From positions 8,246,001 through 8,310,000 of the forward strand of contig CM057224.1 in the NCBI GenBank assembly GCA_029891385.1: a DNA stretch of 64,000 nucleotides, written 5' to 3'. This stretch comes from Erythroxylum novogranatense (taxonomy: Eukaryota; Streptophyta; Magnoliopsida; Malpighiales; Erythroxylaceae). This document shows positions 1 to 10,989 of the stretch, one piece after another. Below the pieces are notes generated by a model. The model had not been told where the DNA came from, searched no databases, and saw only the letters and a list, made by a program, of their open reading frames with translations. Position 1 is the stretch's first letter; the number at the start of each line of letters is the position of its first letter. Position numbers and translations under genes: made by a program.

Positions 1-938
1 GGAATAGTGAATTAAATTCGATTTCTTGATAATCCTATGAATTGAATTTTTTTAGAATAGAAAATTGCAATTCAGAAGAAATGATTAAAGGATTATAAGG
101 TGATTGTTACAAGTAATGGGTTTAAGGTTGATTTCAAATAATTGGTTTCTAGAAATTAATTGGAATTTGGAGACTACTGAATATTGAACTGGTAAGAATG
201 GAAATTGAATTTGAATCGATGATTATCGGGATCAAATGACAAATGATTAGTGAATATGATTTTAATTGAAATGTGATTATAGACTATGGAAATTGGTAAA
301 TTGGTTTATTATAATTGAAAGTGTTATGGATTAGTAAGAGAGTGATCAAATTGAGGAATTGGAATTGGATTGGGAATGTCATAACATGTATAGTATTTAT
401 CGTATTTGTTAAATATGTATTATTGAATTGATATTGGCCAAAATGGTAATGTGAATTATTTGAATTGACATAGAGGTTCCGATGGATCGACACTCCACGG
501 ACAATATTGGGACTTCAGTCAGAGTTTCGGAAGTGCGGTGAAGTAACCTAGTTGGTTTCTCAACCTTATGTGTTTATTAATCATATGCATTGATTGCCAT
601 GAGGAAGCAAGGATGGATATATGTGATTGAGTTATTTGATTGATTTCGAACCATGGGTGTTCGAAATATTGGATTGTGATATTGAAGTGCAAATGTGAAT
701 AAGTATGTGTAAATGCATGAGTAAATTGGATTGTAAATGTGTTAATGAAATGAAATGTAAAAGCATAGGAATGAAATACCGGACTAAAAGTCCGAGGACA
801 TTGGGAAATGATCGGAAATAGTAATTAATTGAAAATGGAAATAAAAATGCAATAATTGGAAATTGAAAGTGACATGTGCATTCATGCATAGTAAATGATC
901 GATGATAGTAGTTGTGACCGGTGGTACCAACGTATGCA

Positions 939-1112
939 GAGCCACGAGCTCAATACCTTTATGCCCGTCCATCGGGCTTTCAGGGCACATCATGCCCAAT
1001 GTATATGATAGAGCTTTAAGCTCAACACACAGGACCTCAGGTCCAACGACTGATAGAGCCTTAGGCTCACCGCAGGGCATATCAAGCCCAACGATTTCAG
1101 AGCCACTCGCTC
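939..1112 (+). repeat. Cluster of eight short hairpins in an LTR
   Basis: Eight dyads follow each other every 19-28 bases: 939-951, 963-977, 983-997, 1011-1023, 1032-1044, 1056-1068, 1075-1089 and 1100-1112. Examples are GAGCTTtAAGCTC, GGACCTcAGGTCC, GAGCCTtAGGCTC and GCCCGtccatCGGGC. Many are followed by CAAC or CAACG. Stem sequences differ between units but stay self-complementary. Another dyad, GGACTaaaAGTCC, lies at 781-793. Confidence 0.8.
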
Positions 1113-1307
1113 AACGTAAATGATCAAAGTAGCAGTCACAACAACGAAACGAAAATTGAAAGTGTCTCATGGGCATTGCATATGTATATAACTGACTGAA
1201 AATGTAAATTGACTGTGAATGACTGTGAAATGTGAATAAGGAAATTGCATGTGATGTTACTGTAAGTGCTACTGTGTGTTATGTGTATATGATTGTGAAT
1301 GCATGAG

Positions 1308-1357
1308 TTGGGTGAACCATCGATGATGGTTTCACCGAGTTCGCAAACTCACCCAAC
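1308..1357 (+). other. Candidate three-way-junction fold in an LTR
   Basis: GTTGGGTGA at 1308-1316 pairs with TCACCCAAC at 1349-1357. Between them lies ACCATCgatGATGGT at 1317-1331 and a second dyad, GAGTTcgcaAACTC, whose end overlaps the closing stem by two bases. It can form a closed junction in RNA or single-stranded DNA. It is seen by eye only; no folding energy was calculated. Confidence 0.55.
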
Positions 1358-1751
1358 ATTGCATCTATTTTTCAGAAGTGAAGAGTACCCCGTTAGACAC
1401 ACGGGAGTATGTCTACCGCTAGCAAGGCAGAGTATCGGGTCGGGATCAGTGTCGTCACATCTGCATTAGATTAGTGAATTGTTTCAGTGGGCCCCTTTTG
1501 ATTTATGTGTACTTGTATGGTATAACTGAAATTGGTTTATAATTGAAATTGTTTTGTAATTGCAAATGTTTTGTTATAATTGGGCCAAATCATTATTGTT
1601 TTGCGCACTCAACTGTTTTCGTAAGAAAAGAAAAATGTCATATCGAGTTTTAAAAAGTAGTGACTGTTCTAGTACGCCACCATCGCGAGTCACGGGCTCG
1701 GATATCACCGTCGATATCGGGTTCGGGTCTCGTCGGGTGTGGGGTGCTACA

Positions 1752-3560
1752 ATGATAGTAAATGGCCTTGGGAGATCATGATAAATCATAATTCATGCAT
1801 TTCATTTATATCAAAACGATGTTCTTACAATGCTTTAGTAGGCATTTCAAGCCTATTACAATTCAAATCAAAATACATCTGTTTTCTCAAAATGCAACCT
1901 AAAGCATTCATTACAAAAACATGAAATACATGGGCAAAACACTAAGATCTTGGAGTATGCCTTGATCTCATTCTTCGAGATCCAGATCTTCACTGGAGAT
2001 GGGACGGAAGTGGGGGTGAGCTTTAAGCCGTGGGTAACACGTTTATATTTATACTACTAAGTGAATCTATTCATTACTCATACTGTTTGCAATATTCTTA
2101 TTAACAAATCTTGCAACTTGCATTTCACAAATTCATCAAGCTAACAACAAAATTTCATGATTCATGCATTCATCATTCTTGCTAACGTATGCTAACACAT
2201 AATCACATAGCTGATGGTTTGAAAAGTCCACGGATTTCTGATGAGCTACACAAGTGTAGTCATATCTTCGAGGAGTCCAAAAGGAACATCTTATGCCACA
2301 ATCGGGCAAATTGGTGAAGGCTTTATTGGTCTACGCACGTGACTCTGTTGGTGGACTTAACTAACCCACATAACACTGAATTTCATGCATAAAAACTGGA
2401 CTTGTCTTGTCCATCGATGATTTTCGAAAATGGATTTTCATGCATCCATAAAGTGATTTTCTTGAAAATGCTACATTTCATGCTTAGCTCACATTTCATG
2501 ATTCTCATTCATGCTCATTCAATTCATGGCAATTTCAAGCAATAACAAGGCAATGACATATACTATTAAAATGCTCATTTAATGGCAATCATACACCATT
2601 TACATACATAATTAAGGCACAATCAATGCTTATCTCAAATAGTCACAATTCATTAAATTCATTAGTTAAAGTAGCATTCAACACTTACTAGCATAAAGAT
2701 AAAAATGAAACCCACCTTATATCCTTGCTTAAGCTTGCCTAAGGAAGCTCCTCTTCTTGTTCTCCTCTTCTTTCTTGTCCTCCTTCATTCATGGCAAGAA
2801 AAGAACCTCACATCATTTAGGGTTTCTAAAATTGAAAACCTAATGAACCTTAATCATGAAATCAACCCTAGAATCACTAAACCCACTTCATTTCTAAGCT
2901 TTCCAAACCATAACCCAAGCAAAAGCTTAACCTTGAAAACATGACTTACCTTGAATCTTGACTAAACCAAAGGGTTTCTTAGCTTAAAGTGTAGCTTGAA
3001 CCTTCCTCCACACTTTTCTTCTTGCACTTTCTTCAAAACCCACTGAATCTCTTGGAAAATCACAAACTTTCTTCTTTCTTCTTCTTTTCTCCTCCACCAC
3101 CGAAACTCTTCTTCTCCCTCTCTCAATTTTCGTATCCCTTCTTTTCCCTACACAAATTCATTTAACTCCTTCCTTATATACTTCCTCCTAACTCACTTAA
3201 GCCCATTAACCTAAGGCCCATCTCATTCCTCTTCTTTCCTTCTTCCTTCCTTCTTATCTTCTTTAACCTACTCAAACCCAAAGCCCAAGTCCACTTCATT
3301 TCCTCCTCTTTTCTTCTTTTACTTCCCTACTACATTAAAGCCCAATTCATATATTTAATTCCATTAATTCTTAACCTAACTACCAACCAACATATTAAAT
3401 TTCATTTATTCACCACCTAACTCATTTATGTTACTACATGCTAATTAATGCCATATGTTATTTAATGCTATCATATTTAATTCATGCTAACTCAATTTCT
3501 TAATTAGTGCTAACTATGCTTAATTAATTAATTAAATAAATAAATAAAAAATTTCAGGGC
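1752..3560 (-). mobile_element. LTR-like block on the minus strand (copy A)
   Basis: There are no usable coding regions. Read on the minus strand it shows the leader layout shared with other LTRs here: a TATA-like TATATAAGGA near 3180-3171, a purine-rich stretch full of GAAGAAG (about 3120-3000), a 5' splice-site-like TTCAAG/GTAAGT with GT at 2949-2948, a second one TATAAG/GTGGGT with GT at 2715-2714, a weakly conserved block near 2345-2220, and GTTACCCACGG followed by GCTCACCCCC at about 2040-2010 leading to CTCCAG. The outer ends are not resolved, so the limits are approximate. Confidence 0.5.
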
Positions 3561-3590
3561 TAATATAGAGGGTCAAAATTGGACCAGACG

Positions 3591-3818
3591 ATGTAAGATG
3601 ATTCAGCGTACAATGCATAAGAAGATGATTTGATCTACAGTGCATAAGAAGATGATTTAGCCTACAGTGCATAAGAAGATGATTCGGCCTGTAGTGCATA
3701 AGAAGATGATTCGGTCTACAGTGCATAAGAAGATGATTCGGTCTCTAGTGTATAAGAAGATGATTCGATCTACAGTGTATAAGAAGATGATTTGGCCTAT
3801 AGTGCATAAGAAGATGGT
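3591..3818. repeat. 27-bp minisatellite, about 8-9 copies
   Basis: The unit is close to GTGCATAAGAAGATGATT followed by CGGTCTACA, 27 bases long, so the period is a multiple of three and reading frames stay open on both strands: a nine-residue VHKKMIRST-like repeat on plus and MHCRPNHLL-like on minus. Copies differ at several positions. There are no spacers and no gene around it. The peptide repeats are most likely a by-product of the period. Confidence 0.9.
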
Positions 3819-3879
3819 TTTTCTACCGGGCCTTCCTCATGTCCCCAAAAGTTCTAAATCATTAATTACACTTTCCTAA

Positions 3880-4219
3880 GTATCTACACTTATAAAGATC
3901 ATAACTTTCAACTCTGATATCTAAAAATTTCATACTATATACCGTTGGAAAGCTAGAAAGGTAAGCTATAACTTTCTAGAACATAACTTTTTCTAATTTA
4001 GCCTATATCAATATAGTTTTTCTCTTGAAGTCAGAACATAAAATTTACCTCTATGGAAGACTTGAAATTTTGCACTGTACAAACTTGAAATGTCCTAAGC
4101 ATAATCATTCAGCTACCAAATAGACTTCATTAAACTCTCAAATCTCAACTCATTTGACTTATCACATTCAACTACATCTGATCAGTCATAATTCCTATCT
4201 TTCTTTTCCATAACATCTC

Positions 4220-4293
<74 letters not shown>

Positions 4294-6200
4294 AAGAATT
4301 CATGTTCAAAATCATCAACTCAAGTTTATAACTTCTTCATGTATATCTAATTTCAACTCACATCATCCATACACCATTCACATTTCATTAACATCAAAAG
4401 AACAAAGTTTTACAAATCTTTAATGGCGTTTGAAGCCACAATACATCATCATCTCAAATTACAAAAGATTCTTGAACAAATAAACTTGATATGAGACTAA
4501 AACATTGTGCTTTCCCAAAACCAACTCAAAATACAAAATAAGCAAATTTGGAGTAATTTCCTTAGGCTCTTGATCACTTTCTCTTAGCTATCACCGGAAG
4601 ATGGGACGAGAAGGGGGTGAGCTTGAAAGCTCGTAGGTAACAGTTTTATAACGAAGAATAAAAAAAATCGTTGAAATATTTATTTGTTGTATAAAAGTCA
4701 TAATGAATTCATAAAACGCTTTGTTCTCAAATTTTTAGTCAAATTCACAATTCTAACTCAAAACTCATAGTTAAAATATCATCACATCAACATAGCATAT
4801 ACATTTAACCATCAATGCAAAACACTCAAATTATGCAACATACTTGACAATTCAAAGATGCAATGCGCAAATAAACGACTCGAGGGTTCTACGAAAATAA
4901 AATGGAGAAATCGAAGTTTACCCTATGAACAGAATGAGTCCAATTTTGGAGCTCATATGCTACAAGCGAGTAGCTGAGAGAAGGCTATTGTCAACGTGCA
5001 CGTGACGAACAGAATGATTATAGTCTCACCCAAACAAAAGCACATAATCATGCTCAAATCATTTTATCATATGCTCATACTTTCATCTTCTTTTCATTTA
5101 TACAAAATATTATGACATTTTTCAAGACATAACATAAGACGTTTCAAAGCATTTTCTTCATCATCATCAAAATTCATACACCAACGTGTAATAATTTCTC
5201 AAATCACTCAAAAGCATTAAAAGTAACATTTATGAAGTAATTAAAATCATTTTATTTTCTTGATTTGGCAAAGCATTAATAGCTCATAACTCTATTATAA
5301 ACATGTAACCCACCTTGAATTTCTTGCTTAAGAAATTGGTTTAAGGATGTCTTTTCTCTTGCTCCTCTTGCCTCTCTTGATTCCTTTCTACAATAACAAA
5401 AATCCCACTCAATAAGGTTTTCAATTGAAAATCTCATAAAGCACAATCACTAAAATTGGTTCTAGAATACTTAAACCCATGCATTTTCTAAACTCCATGA
5501 ACTAAAATCCTTTCAAAAATCTAAAAGATTCAAAATGATCTTACCTTAATTATTCACCAAATGAAGATATCTTTGGCTCAATGGAAGCTCTTCTCTTCCT
5601 TTACCTTTTTCTCTTCTTGAACCACTTCAAAATCTCTCTCAATATTAAGAAATGATGAAACCCTAGCTCAACTCTTTTCTTTTCTCTCATTCTCTTCTTC
5701 TCTTCGTGTTTCTCTCTCTTCTTTATAACACTCTCTTTTTTTTTCTCTTCAATTTTTGTTCTTCTCTTTTCTTAAAATGCAAGACCACAATTTTTTCTTC
5801 CGATTCTACCCTTAATGAGTGTGAAATGCCTAATTTGCCATTCCTTCCATGCCTTATGTCTTTTATACTTAAGTGTCTTATAAAAAACACCATTGAACAT
5901 TTTTATAACCTTAACACTTTAATTTTATTAACCCATGCAATAAAATCCTACTAACCTTGACACACGTATAAGTCATACTTAAATGATGTAGTCAAATTAG
6001 TTGAGTTATATAAACCTTATTTACAATTGGTAAAAGTTCAACTTTTGTCAAATGAATTATATGATATATTTGTAAAAAATAAATAAATAAATTTCATTCA
6101 TAATTAAGTATAGATTAATGCTAAAGGAAATTGTTATGGTAAGCAAACACTTAACTTTATAATATTTTGATTTATAAAATATGATTTTGTATCTATATGT
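3880..6200 (-). mobile_element. LTR-like block on the minus strand (copy B)
   Basis: This is a second minus-strand block with the same order of signals as copy A: a TATA-like TTATAAAG near 5727, a GA-rich leader, ATTAAG/GTAAGA with GT at 5544-5543, an acceptor-like TGTAG at 5389-5388, a 74-nt block ending TTCAAG/GTGGGT with GT at 5313-5312, a block at about 5010-4890 (CGTGCACGTTGAC, CCTTCTCTCAGC) and GTTACCTACGAGC / GCTCACCCCC at about 4635-4590. It also contains the TG microsatellite. Ends are approximate and no target duplication was found. Confidence 0.5.
4222..4290. repeat. (TG)n microsatellite, about 34 units
   Basis: This is an uninterrupted TG run between CTCAC and ATAAAGAATT, a perfect dinucleotide repeat of about 69 bases inside LTR-like sequence. 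Such a long perfect run is expected to be polymorphic. Confidence 0.97.
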
Positions 6201-6957
6201 CTATTAAATTAAGTATTAACAAAACTGATAACAATCAACGGTTCAATCAATTCAGCACACTTCCAAGTTACACTCGACATTCACAAAATCACAATCCACT
6301 CTAGACCAGTTCCTTCCACACTTTCATAGTTTCATTCTACATCTACATTTTGTAACTATATCTCTATTAACAACTTCAATAAATCAATTTACATTTTTCA
6401 CATTGACACTTCTACAATTCCATTCCACTCCACCACAGTCCACATCAACATAGCAACAAATTAACATATTCCATTCCCAATTCACAAAAACACCAATAAT
6501 TCCATTCACAATTCACAAATACATCAATAATTCTATTCACAACTATTTCACAAAAAAAATATTAAGTCATAACACACACCCAATTATTTTAGAAATTTAA
6601 CAATAATTTTAACGAGTCGGGGACTTGGGGTCGGGTAGATCTGGCGTGGAAGAGGAGAGGAGATCTTAGAGTGGTTGAGGCTATTGCCGCGTTAGTAGTA
6701 GTCTGATGGCGACGATGGTCGTGGCAGGTGGTTGGCGTCAAAACTGGAGAGAGATAATGAGATGTGTGAGAGAGAAATAAAATATTAGGAGAAGCTAGAG
6801 TTATGGGGTGTCGGTGGTGGTGGCAAGTGGTGGGTGTGTGTCGGTGATGGTGGGCGATGGGTTGTGGTGGGTCGAGACACTTGAGAGATATAGTGAGATG
6901 TGAGAGAAAAAAGTCAAGTGTGGGAGTAGGATAGGAGAAGGAGAACAACAGCAACGC
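6201..6957. other. No gene seen; degenerate repeat DNA
   Basis: 6201-6560 is AC-rich with short degenerate repeats, including two copies of a unit of about 31 bases ending in ATTCACAA near 6481-6545. 6600-6957 is GT/GA-rich with GGTGGTGG-type triplets. A 121-residue minus-strand frame exists here, but its His/Pro/Thr-rich content reflects the triplet repeats and it lacks any recognisable domain. Confidence 0.5.
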
Positions 6958-7959
6958 GTAGGGGTGTTCAAAAAAACCCGCGAACCGGACCTGAACAGCA
7001 TGAATCGAACCTATAAATAAGGTTAACCGAACCTGAGTTTAGGTTCGGATCGAACCGAACCTGAAAAATCAGGTTCATGGTTCAGGTTCAGGTTTCTAAC
7101 TTGCGGTTCTAGGTTAACCGAACCTAAACCGCACCTATAGCAGTTAACCGAACCGAACCTGATTTATAGGTTTAGGTTTAAACCTGAACCTGAAATACCT
7201 AAAAAACTATCATATATTTAGATACAATTTAAGAGGATATCAATAATAATAAATTCACTAGTATTTACTATATTAATTCTTGAGTGAAAAAAAAAGAAAA
7301 GGAAAAATAAACTACTTTACTTCTATGTTATTAAATGTTAATATTAAACATTGTTATTTTAAGTAACAACTAATACATAACACTCAATACTTCTACTTCA
7401 AATAGTAATTAATATGTGTCAAAGTTATTGATCGAAATATTAAACTATTAATAAAACATTCATTGACTAAAATAATGTAATCATTTAGAGATTAATTAAA
7501 GAAATTAATGTGTAAAACACATTTATTAAAAATCCTACTATTTTAGTTTTTAAGGCACATATATTATTTTAGATATTCACGAGATATTATAAACTTTAAA
7601 CTAGCAAGTAATATCTGATTCTTAAAAATATATAATATAGTTGCGAATAAATAATAAGAATATAATAATATTGTCTTGTACAAATACAAACATAATTTTA
7701 TTTATTAGAAACGAATGAAAATGAGTTGATTTAGTAATAGACTATAGGATTGTATTTTTTATACTAATGCGCTTTTTATAATATAATATTTGAAGTTTTA
7801 ACTATGATATTAATTGCATTTTCTACACTAAGTTACAATAAGAAGAAGGACACTTTTGTGCTTATTAGTTTATTATTATTATTATTTATTTTAACATGAT
7901 AAAATAAGATTTAATGATGTTAGAAGAATAGTTTTATTATTATTTTAATCAATGAGATC

Positions 7960-8165
7960 TAGTAGAAGCGATTCGTTCCTCACTATTGCATCTAAGTCGA
8001 CTTTTTAGTACAAGAATTCGAGTCTTGATTCATTTCGTAGTTCTCTTACTCCAAAGATGGTGGAGACTCTTGTTTGTAGACAAGATTGGTTGAGAAAATC
8101 ATGTGCTCCTCTTTACATGGAAGAGAGACTTGAAAACTTGAACAAATTGAATCAGCAATCTAATT
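7960..8165 (+). pseudogene. hAT transposase C-terminal fragment (broken)
   Basis: From 8027 one frame reads DSFRSSLTPKMVETLVC then RQDWLRKS, which matches the end of the hAT dimerisation domain (family pattern: RSSL.P..VEALVCTQDWLR). Just upstream another frame gives TIASKSTF, corresponding to the conserved TVASESAF. A stop codon and a shift in frame separate the two parts. It is followed by an acidic, leucine-rich tail. It cannot encode an active enzyme. It shows that the surrounding element came from an autonomous hAT transposon and fixes its plus orientation. Confidence 0.7.
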
Positions 8166-8564
8166 TACTTTATCTTGTTTTAATATACAAATAAATAAAT
8201 AAAATCTTTTTCAATTAAAAAGAAATAAAGAGTCTAACTCTTTTATTTTTATTTTCTATAGATGTGGCTTCATGTATAATGGTGAATCATCCTACCATTC
8301 TATTCAAAGAATAATTATTTAATATTTTATCTTTTTTCTAGTATGGATCTTTTATAAGACATTGTTTGGCTTATTTTACTTTGCTTTGGTTCAACATATT
8401 GGATTAATCTTTGATGGATTTTATATGCATACTTTTATGAATAATTTGTATTTTTCACCAATTTTTTTATAATTTTCGTCATATATATTGATATGAATAG
8501 GTTCTGGTTATCCTGAGAACCGAACCTGAAAATAGATTAATCAATCCTATAGGTTCTTTAGGTT

Positions 8565-8590
8565 CGAGTTCGAGTTCGAGTTCGAGTTCG
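8565..8590. repeat. (TTCGAG)n short repeat
   Basis: Four to five copies of TTCGAG lie in the right subterminal zone of the hAT element, with two more copies near 8617-8630. Confidence 0.85.
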
Positions 8591-8918
8591 TGAAATTCTT
8601 GAACGACATTCGTGTTCGAGTTCGAGTTATTTATAAACGGGTCAGGTTACCCTACCATGAACACCCAACAGGCGTCGATCTGGCAGTCATTGGGTCGACG
8701 ACAGCGACAGTAAAGAGCAAAAGAAGAGAGCTGTGTGAGTGAGAGTGTGAGGAGATGAGATGAGAGATAGTTACTCAAATAAGTGAAGAAGAATGCGGGC
8801 GTGCATTTAGGGTTAGGGTTAAAAATTTTAATTTTTTGTAAATATACTCCCATATTTTTAAATTTTTTTGCTATCAGCTGGTACATGGTTGGTATTACAA
8901 ATGATGTTAGTACCAATC

Positions 8919-8943
8919 GATACGATACGATACGATACGATAC
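8919..8943. repeat. (GATAC)n short repeat
   Basis: Five perfect copies of GATAC. The flanks contain GGTATTAC / GTACCAATCG fragments that resemble the ends of a small foldback element. Confidence 0.85.
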
Positions 8944-10119
8944 AAAATAGGCTGGTATAAACGGTATTTACTGTGATTGGAGAGCTTTAGGTATCTTTTC
9001 ATCTAGCAAACCAAAATGTTAATTTATTGCAAGGGATCACACCTTTTCTAGAGACCAACCAATAGAGTAAGTCCATTACACACATTAGAGATTACAGTCA
9101 CAATGATGAAACAACGGGTTTTGAACTTGCAACTGGCTTCTAAGATGTTGAAGTGCCCATTAAGGTTATTTTGGGAAACTTGGCTTCGACTGCCTCAAGC
9201 AATCCTCAATTGGTACAGGGAAACCTACAACCACGTAAGACTAGAGACACATTTGCAGCTTAGTCATCTTTAAACGTGCCATCTTAAGACTGGAGACTCA
9301 TTTGTAGCTTAGTCATCAGATCAAGATTGTTTTGATGTTGGAATTAGTTGACTTTCAAATTTTTTGGATCATAATAATGTAATGAAAATTGGCAAGGCTC
9401 GATTGTGTTGTTGAAATTTCCATCAAATCCTTTTCTATTAGACGAACATTTTAGCCATGATCTATTGTCTAATAGCAACGTTAGAGAAAATTTGTTTTTT
9501 TTTTACTATTCCTCACATTGATAACACTCCAAGCATTTGAATTTGAACTAACAAACGTAACGGAGGAAACATCCGAGTCTTTATAATGCTATCTTTTTAT
9601 TAGGGTTGAGTGCAATTTAAATTATGAACATTTTATAGTTTTCTTGTTCGCCATTGTGTTGTCTTCTTGATAATATTTTGATGACTTTCATTTAATGATG
9701 TTCAAGTAAGAGCAAAATGAAACAATCTTATTGGATGGAGAATATGGATACGATGCTTACTCTCTTGGATCATATATGTGAGCCTTTGTGATGATTGTAC
9801 AAAATAGGGGTCTGCTTTAAAATTTGTTTCATCCCACTTGCTAGGAAATCTATATCATCTTGTAATCTAGTTTGCCTTTTTCTTGATCTTTCCTCTCACT
9901 ATATTTCTTCCCTGCCATTGTATCATCTCCCCCTTTAGATTAAGGTCATTTTGTCCACAATTTATGACATCCACTAGGATATATGTTTGTTAATATGATA
10001 TGATAAACAATGTAGTAAATAGAACATTGAGATATAAAAGTGTCCTTATAAAGGCATATATTACTAGAAGTAATATTATGTTTTCTTTGAGCTCCAATTG
10101 TTTCAAAAACTAAAATTAA

Positions 10120-10306
10120 TCTAACCCTTATAGCATAATACCAATTACACAAACCTTCGAAGTCGACAGAAGCTTGATGACTAGTGACAATAAGTCAACA
10201 AAAGCTCGCTTGTCTAACCCTTACAACATAATACCAATTAAACAAACCTTGGAAGTCGACAGAAGTTTGATGACTAGTGATAACAAGTCAATAGAAGCTG
10301 GCTTGA
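10120..10306. repeat. 93-bp tandem duplication
   Basis: Two copies start at 10120 and 10213 with CTAACCCTTA..GCATAATACC and share AAGTCGACAGAAG and TTGATGACTAGTGA. The copies differ at about a tenth of positions. Confidence 0.85.
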
Positions 10307-10989
10307 GAATGCATTGGATGCTAGGAATTAAAGCTGAGACAACTTAATTGTTAGGTTAAGAAGAAAAGAAGAGAAAGTTAAGAGATAAATAGGAGGAAGA
10401 AGTGAACGGAGGTTGATTGAGAAAGAGGGAAGGGACAAAGAGATGTAGATTCAAGGAGAAGGATGGGGAAAATTTGGGATAAAAGAAATTTTTGTTTTTA
10501 ATTTATTATTTTTATATTAACTAAATTAATTATCATCCAGTTGAGTTGACGTGATTTGTCACATTAATACATAATATTTAACAATAAGTTATTTTTATAA
10601 AAATAAGAAATTGAATATTTTATTATCATTTTTTTGAAATTTAAGTAATAATTATAAAATTCAATAAATTTTGACATTAGTAAGAGTAAGACTATTGAAA
10701 TTCTAATTGCAAGAAAAGGTAAATAACACCTTACCGTAATTGGAAACAAGAGATAGGAAAGGGATGTACATATTTGGCCGTCAATATTCATTATGCCTCT
10801 CAAATGGCACATACATTTTCAGTTCCAACAGCTGGTAAAAGGTTGCTGTCTCTTACCGTACATCGCCACGTTTTCCTCATGTTCATCTTCATTCAGTTAC
10901 AGAGACGAAACCAAGAGAGTGTGTTCTGTGCGTGACCCAACAAAACATAAGAAATTTCCTTCAAATTCGTTCCTCAGCGAAGTGCGTTA

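Larger units (their letters stand above)
1..1751 (+). mobile_element. 3' portion of an LTR retrotransposon LTR
   Basis: The block ends with GGGGTGCTACA at 1741-1751, the usual ...CA end of a plant LTR, and has no open reading frame of note. The start lies left of the window. It contains a cluster of short hairpins (939-1112) and a longer folded element (1308-1357), described separately. No primer-binding site follows position 1751, so it is a 3' LTR or a solo LTR rather than a 5' LTR. The family is inferred only from the general look (Gypsy-like); no coding domain supports it. Confidence 0.6.
6958..8664 (+). mobile_element. Decayed hAT-type DNA transposon
   Basis: The element starts TAGGGGTGTTCA and ends TGAACACCC in inverted orientation. 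Both subterminal zones are packed with short repeats of the type GGTTCGGTT / AACCGAACCTGAA (6970-7200 and 8505-8650), as is usual for hAT elements. The interior is very AT-rich and holds a transposase fragment at about 7960-8165. The flanking bases do not give a convincing 8-bp target duplication, so the insertion is old or its flanks have changed. Superfamily assignment rests mainly on the transposase fragment. Confidence 0.65.
8665..10989. other. Intergenic region upstream of the SUMO protease
   Basis: No gene is recognised. It contains a GATAC pentamer repeat (8919-8943), a 52-bp near-repeat (9236-9269 and 9288-9320), a 93-bp tandem duplication (10120-10306) and AT-rich sequence. The last few hundred bases before 10990 are the likely promoter and 5' leader of the SUMO protease gene; no clear TATA box was seen. 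Confidence 0.6.

Noticed and set aside
3591..3818. CRISPR-like array
   Set aside because: The copies are directly adjacent with no spacers and the context is a plant nuclear repeat region.
6589..6954. His/Pro/Thr-rich 121-residue protein on the minus strand
   Set aside because: The composition comes from GGT/GTG triplet repeats; no homology pattern or splice context.
6950..8672. 8-bp target duplication around the hAT element
   Set aside because: Left AACGCGTA and right AACAGGCG share some bases but do not match well enough.
8806..8820. Interstitial telomere repeat
   Set aside because: Only about two TTAGGGT-like units; too short to mean anything.
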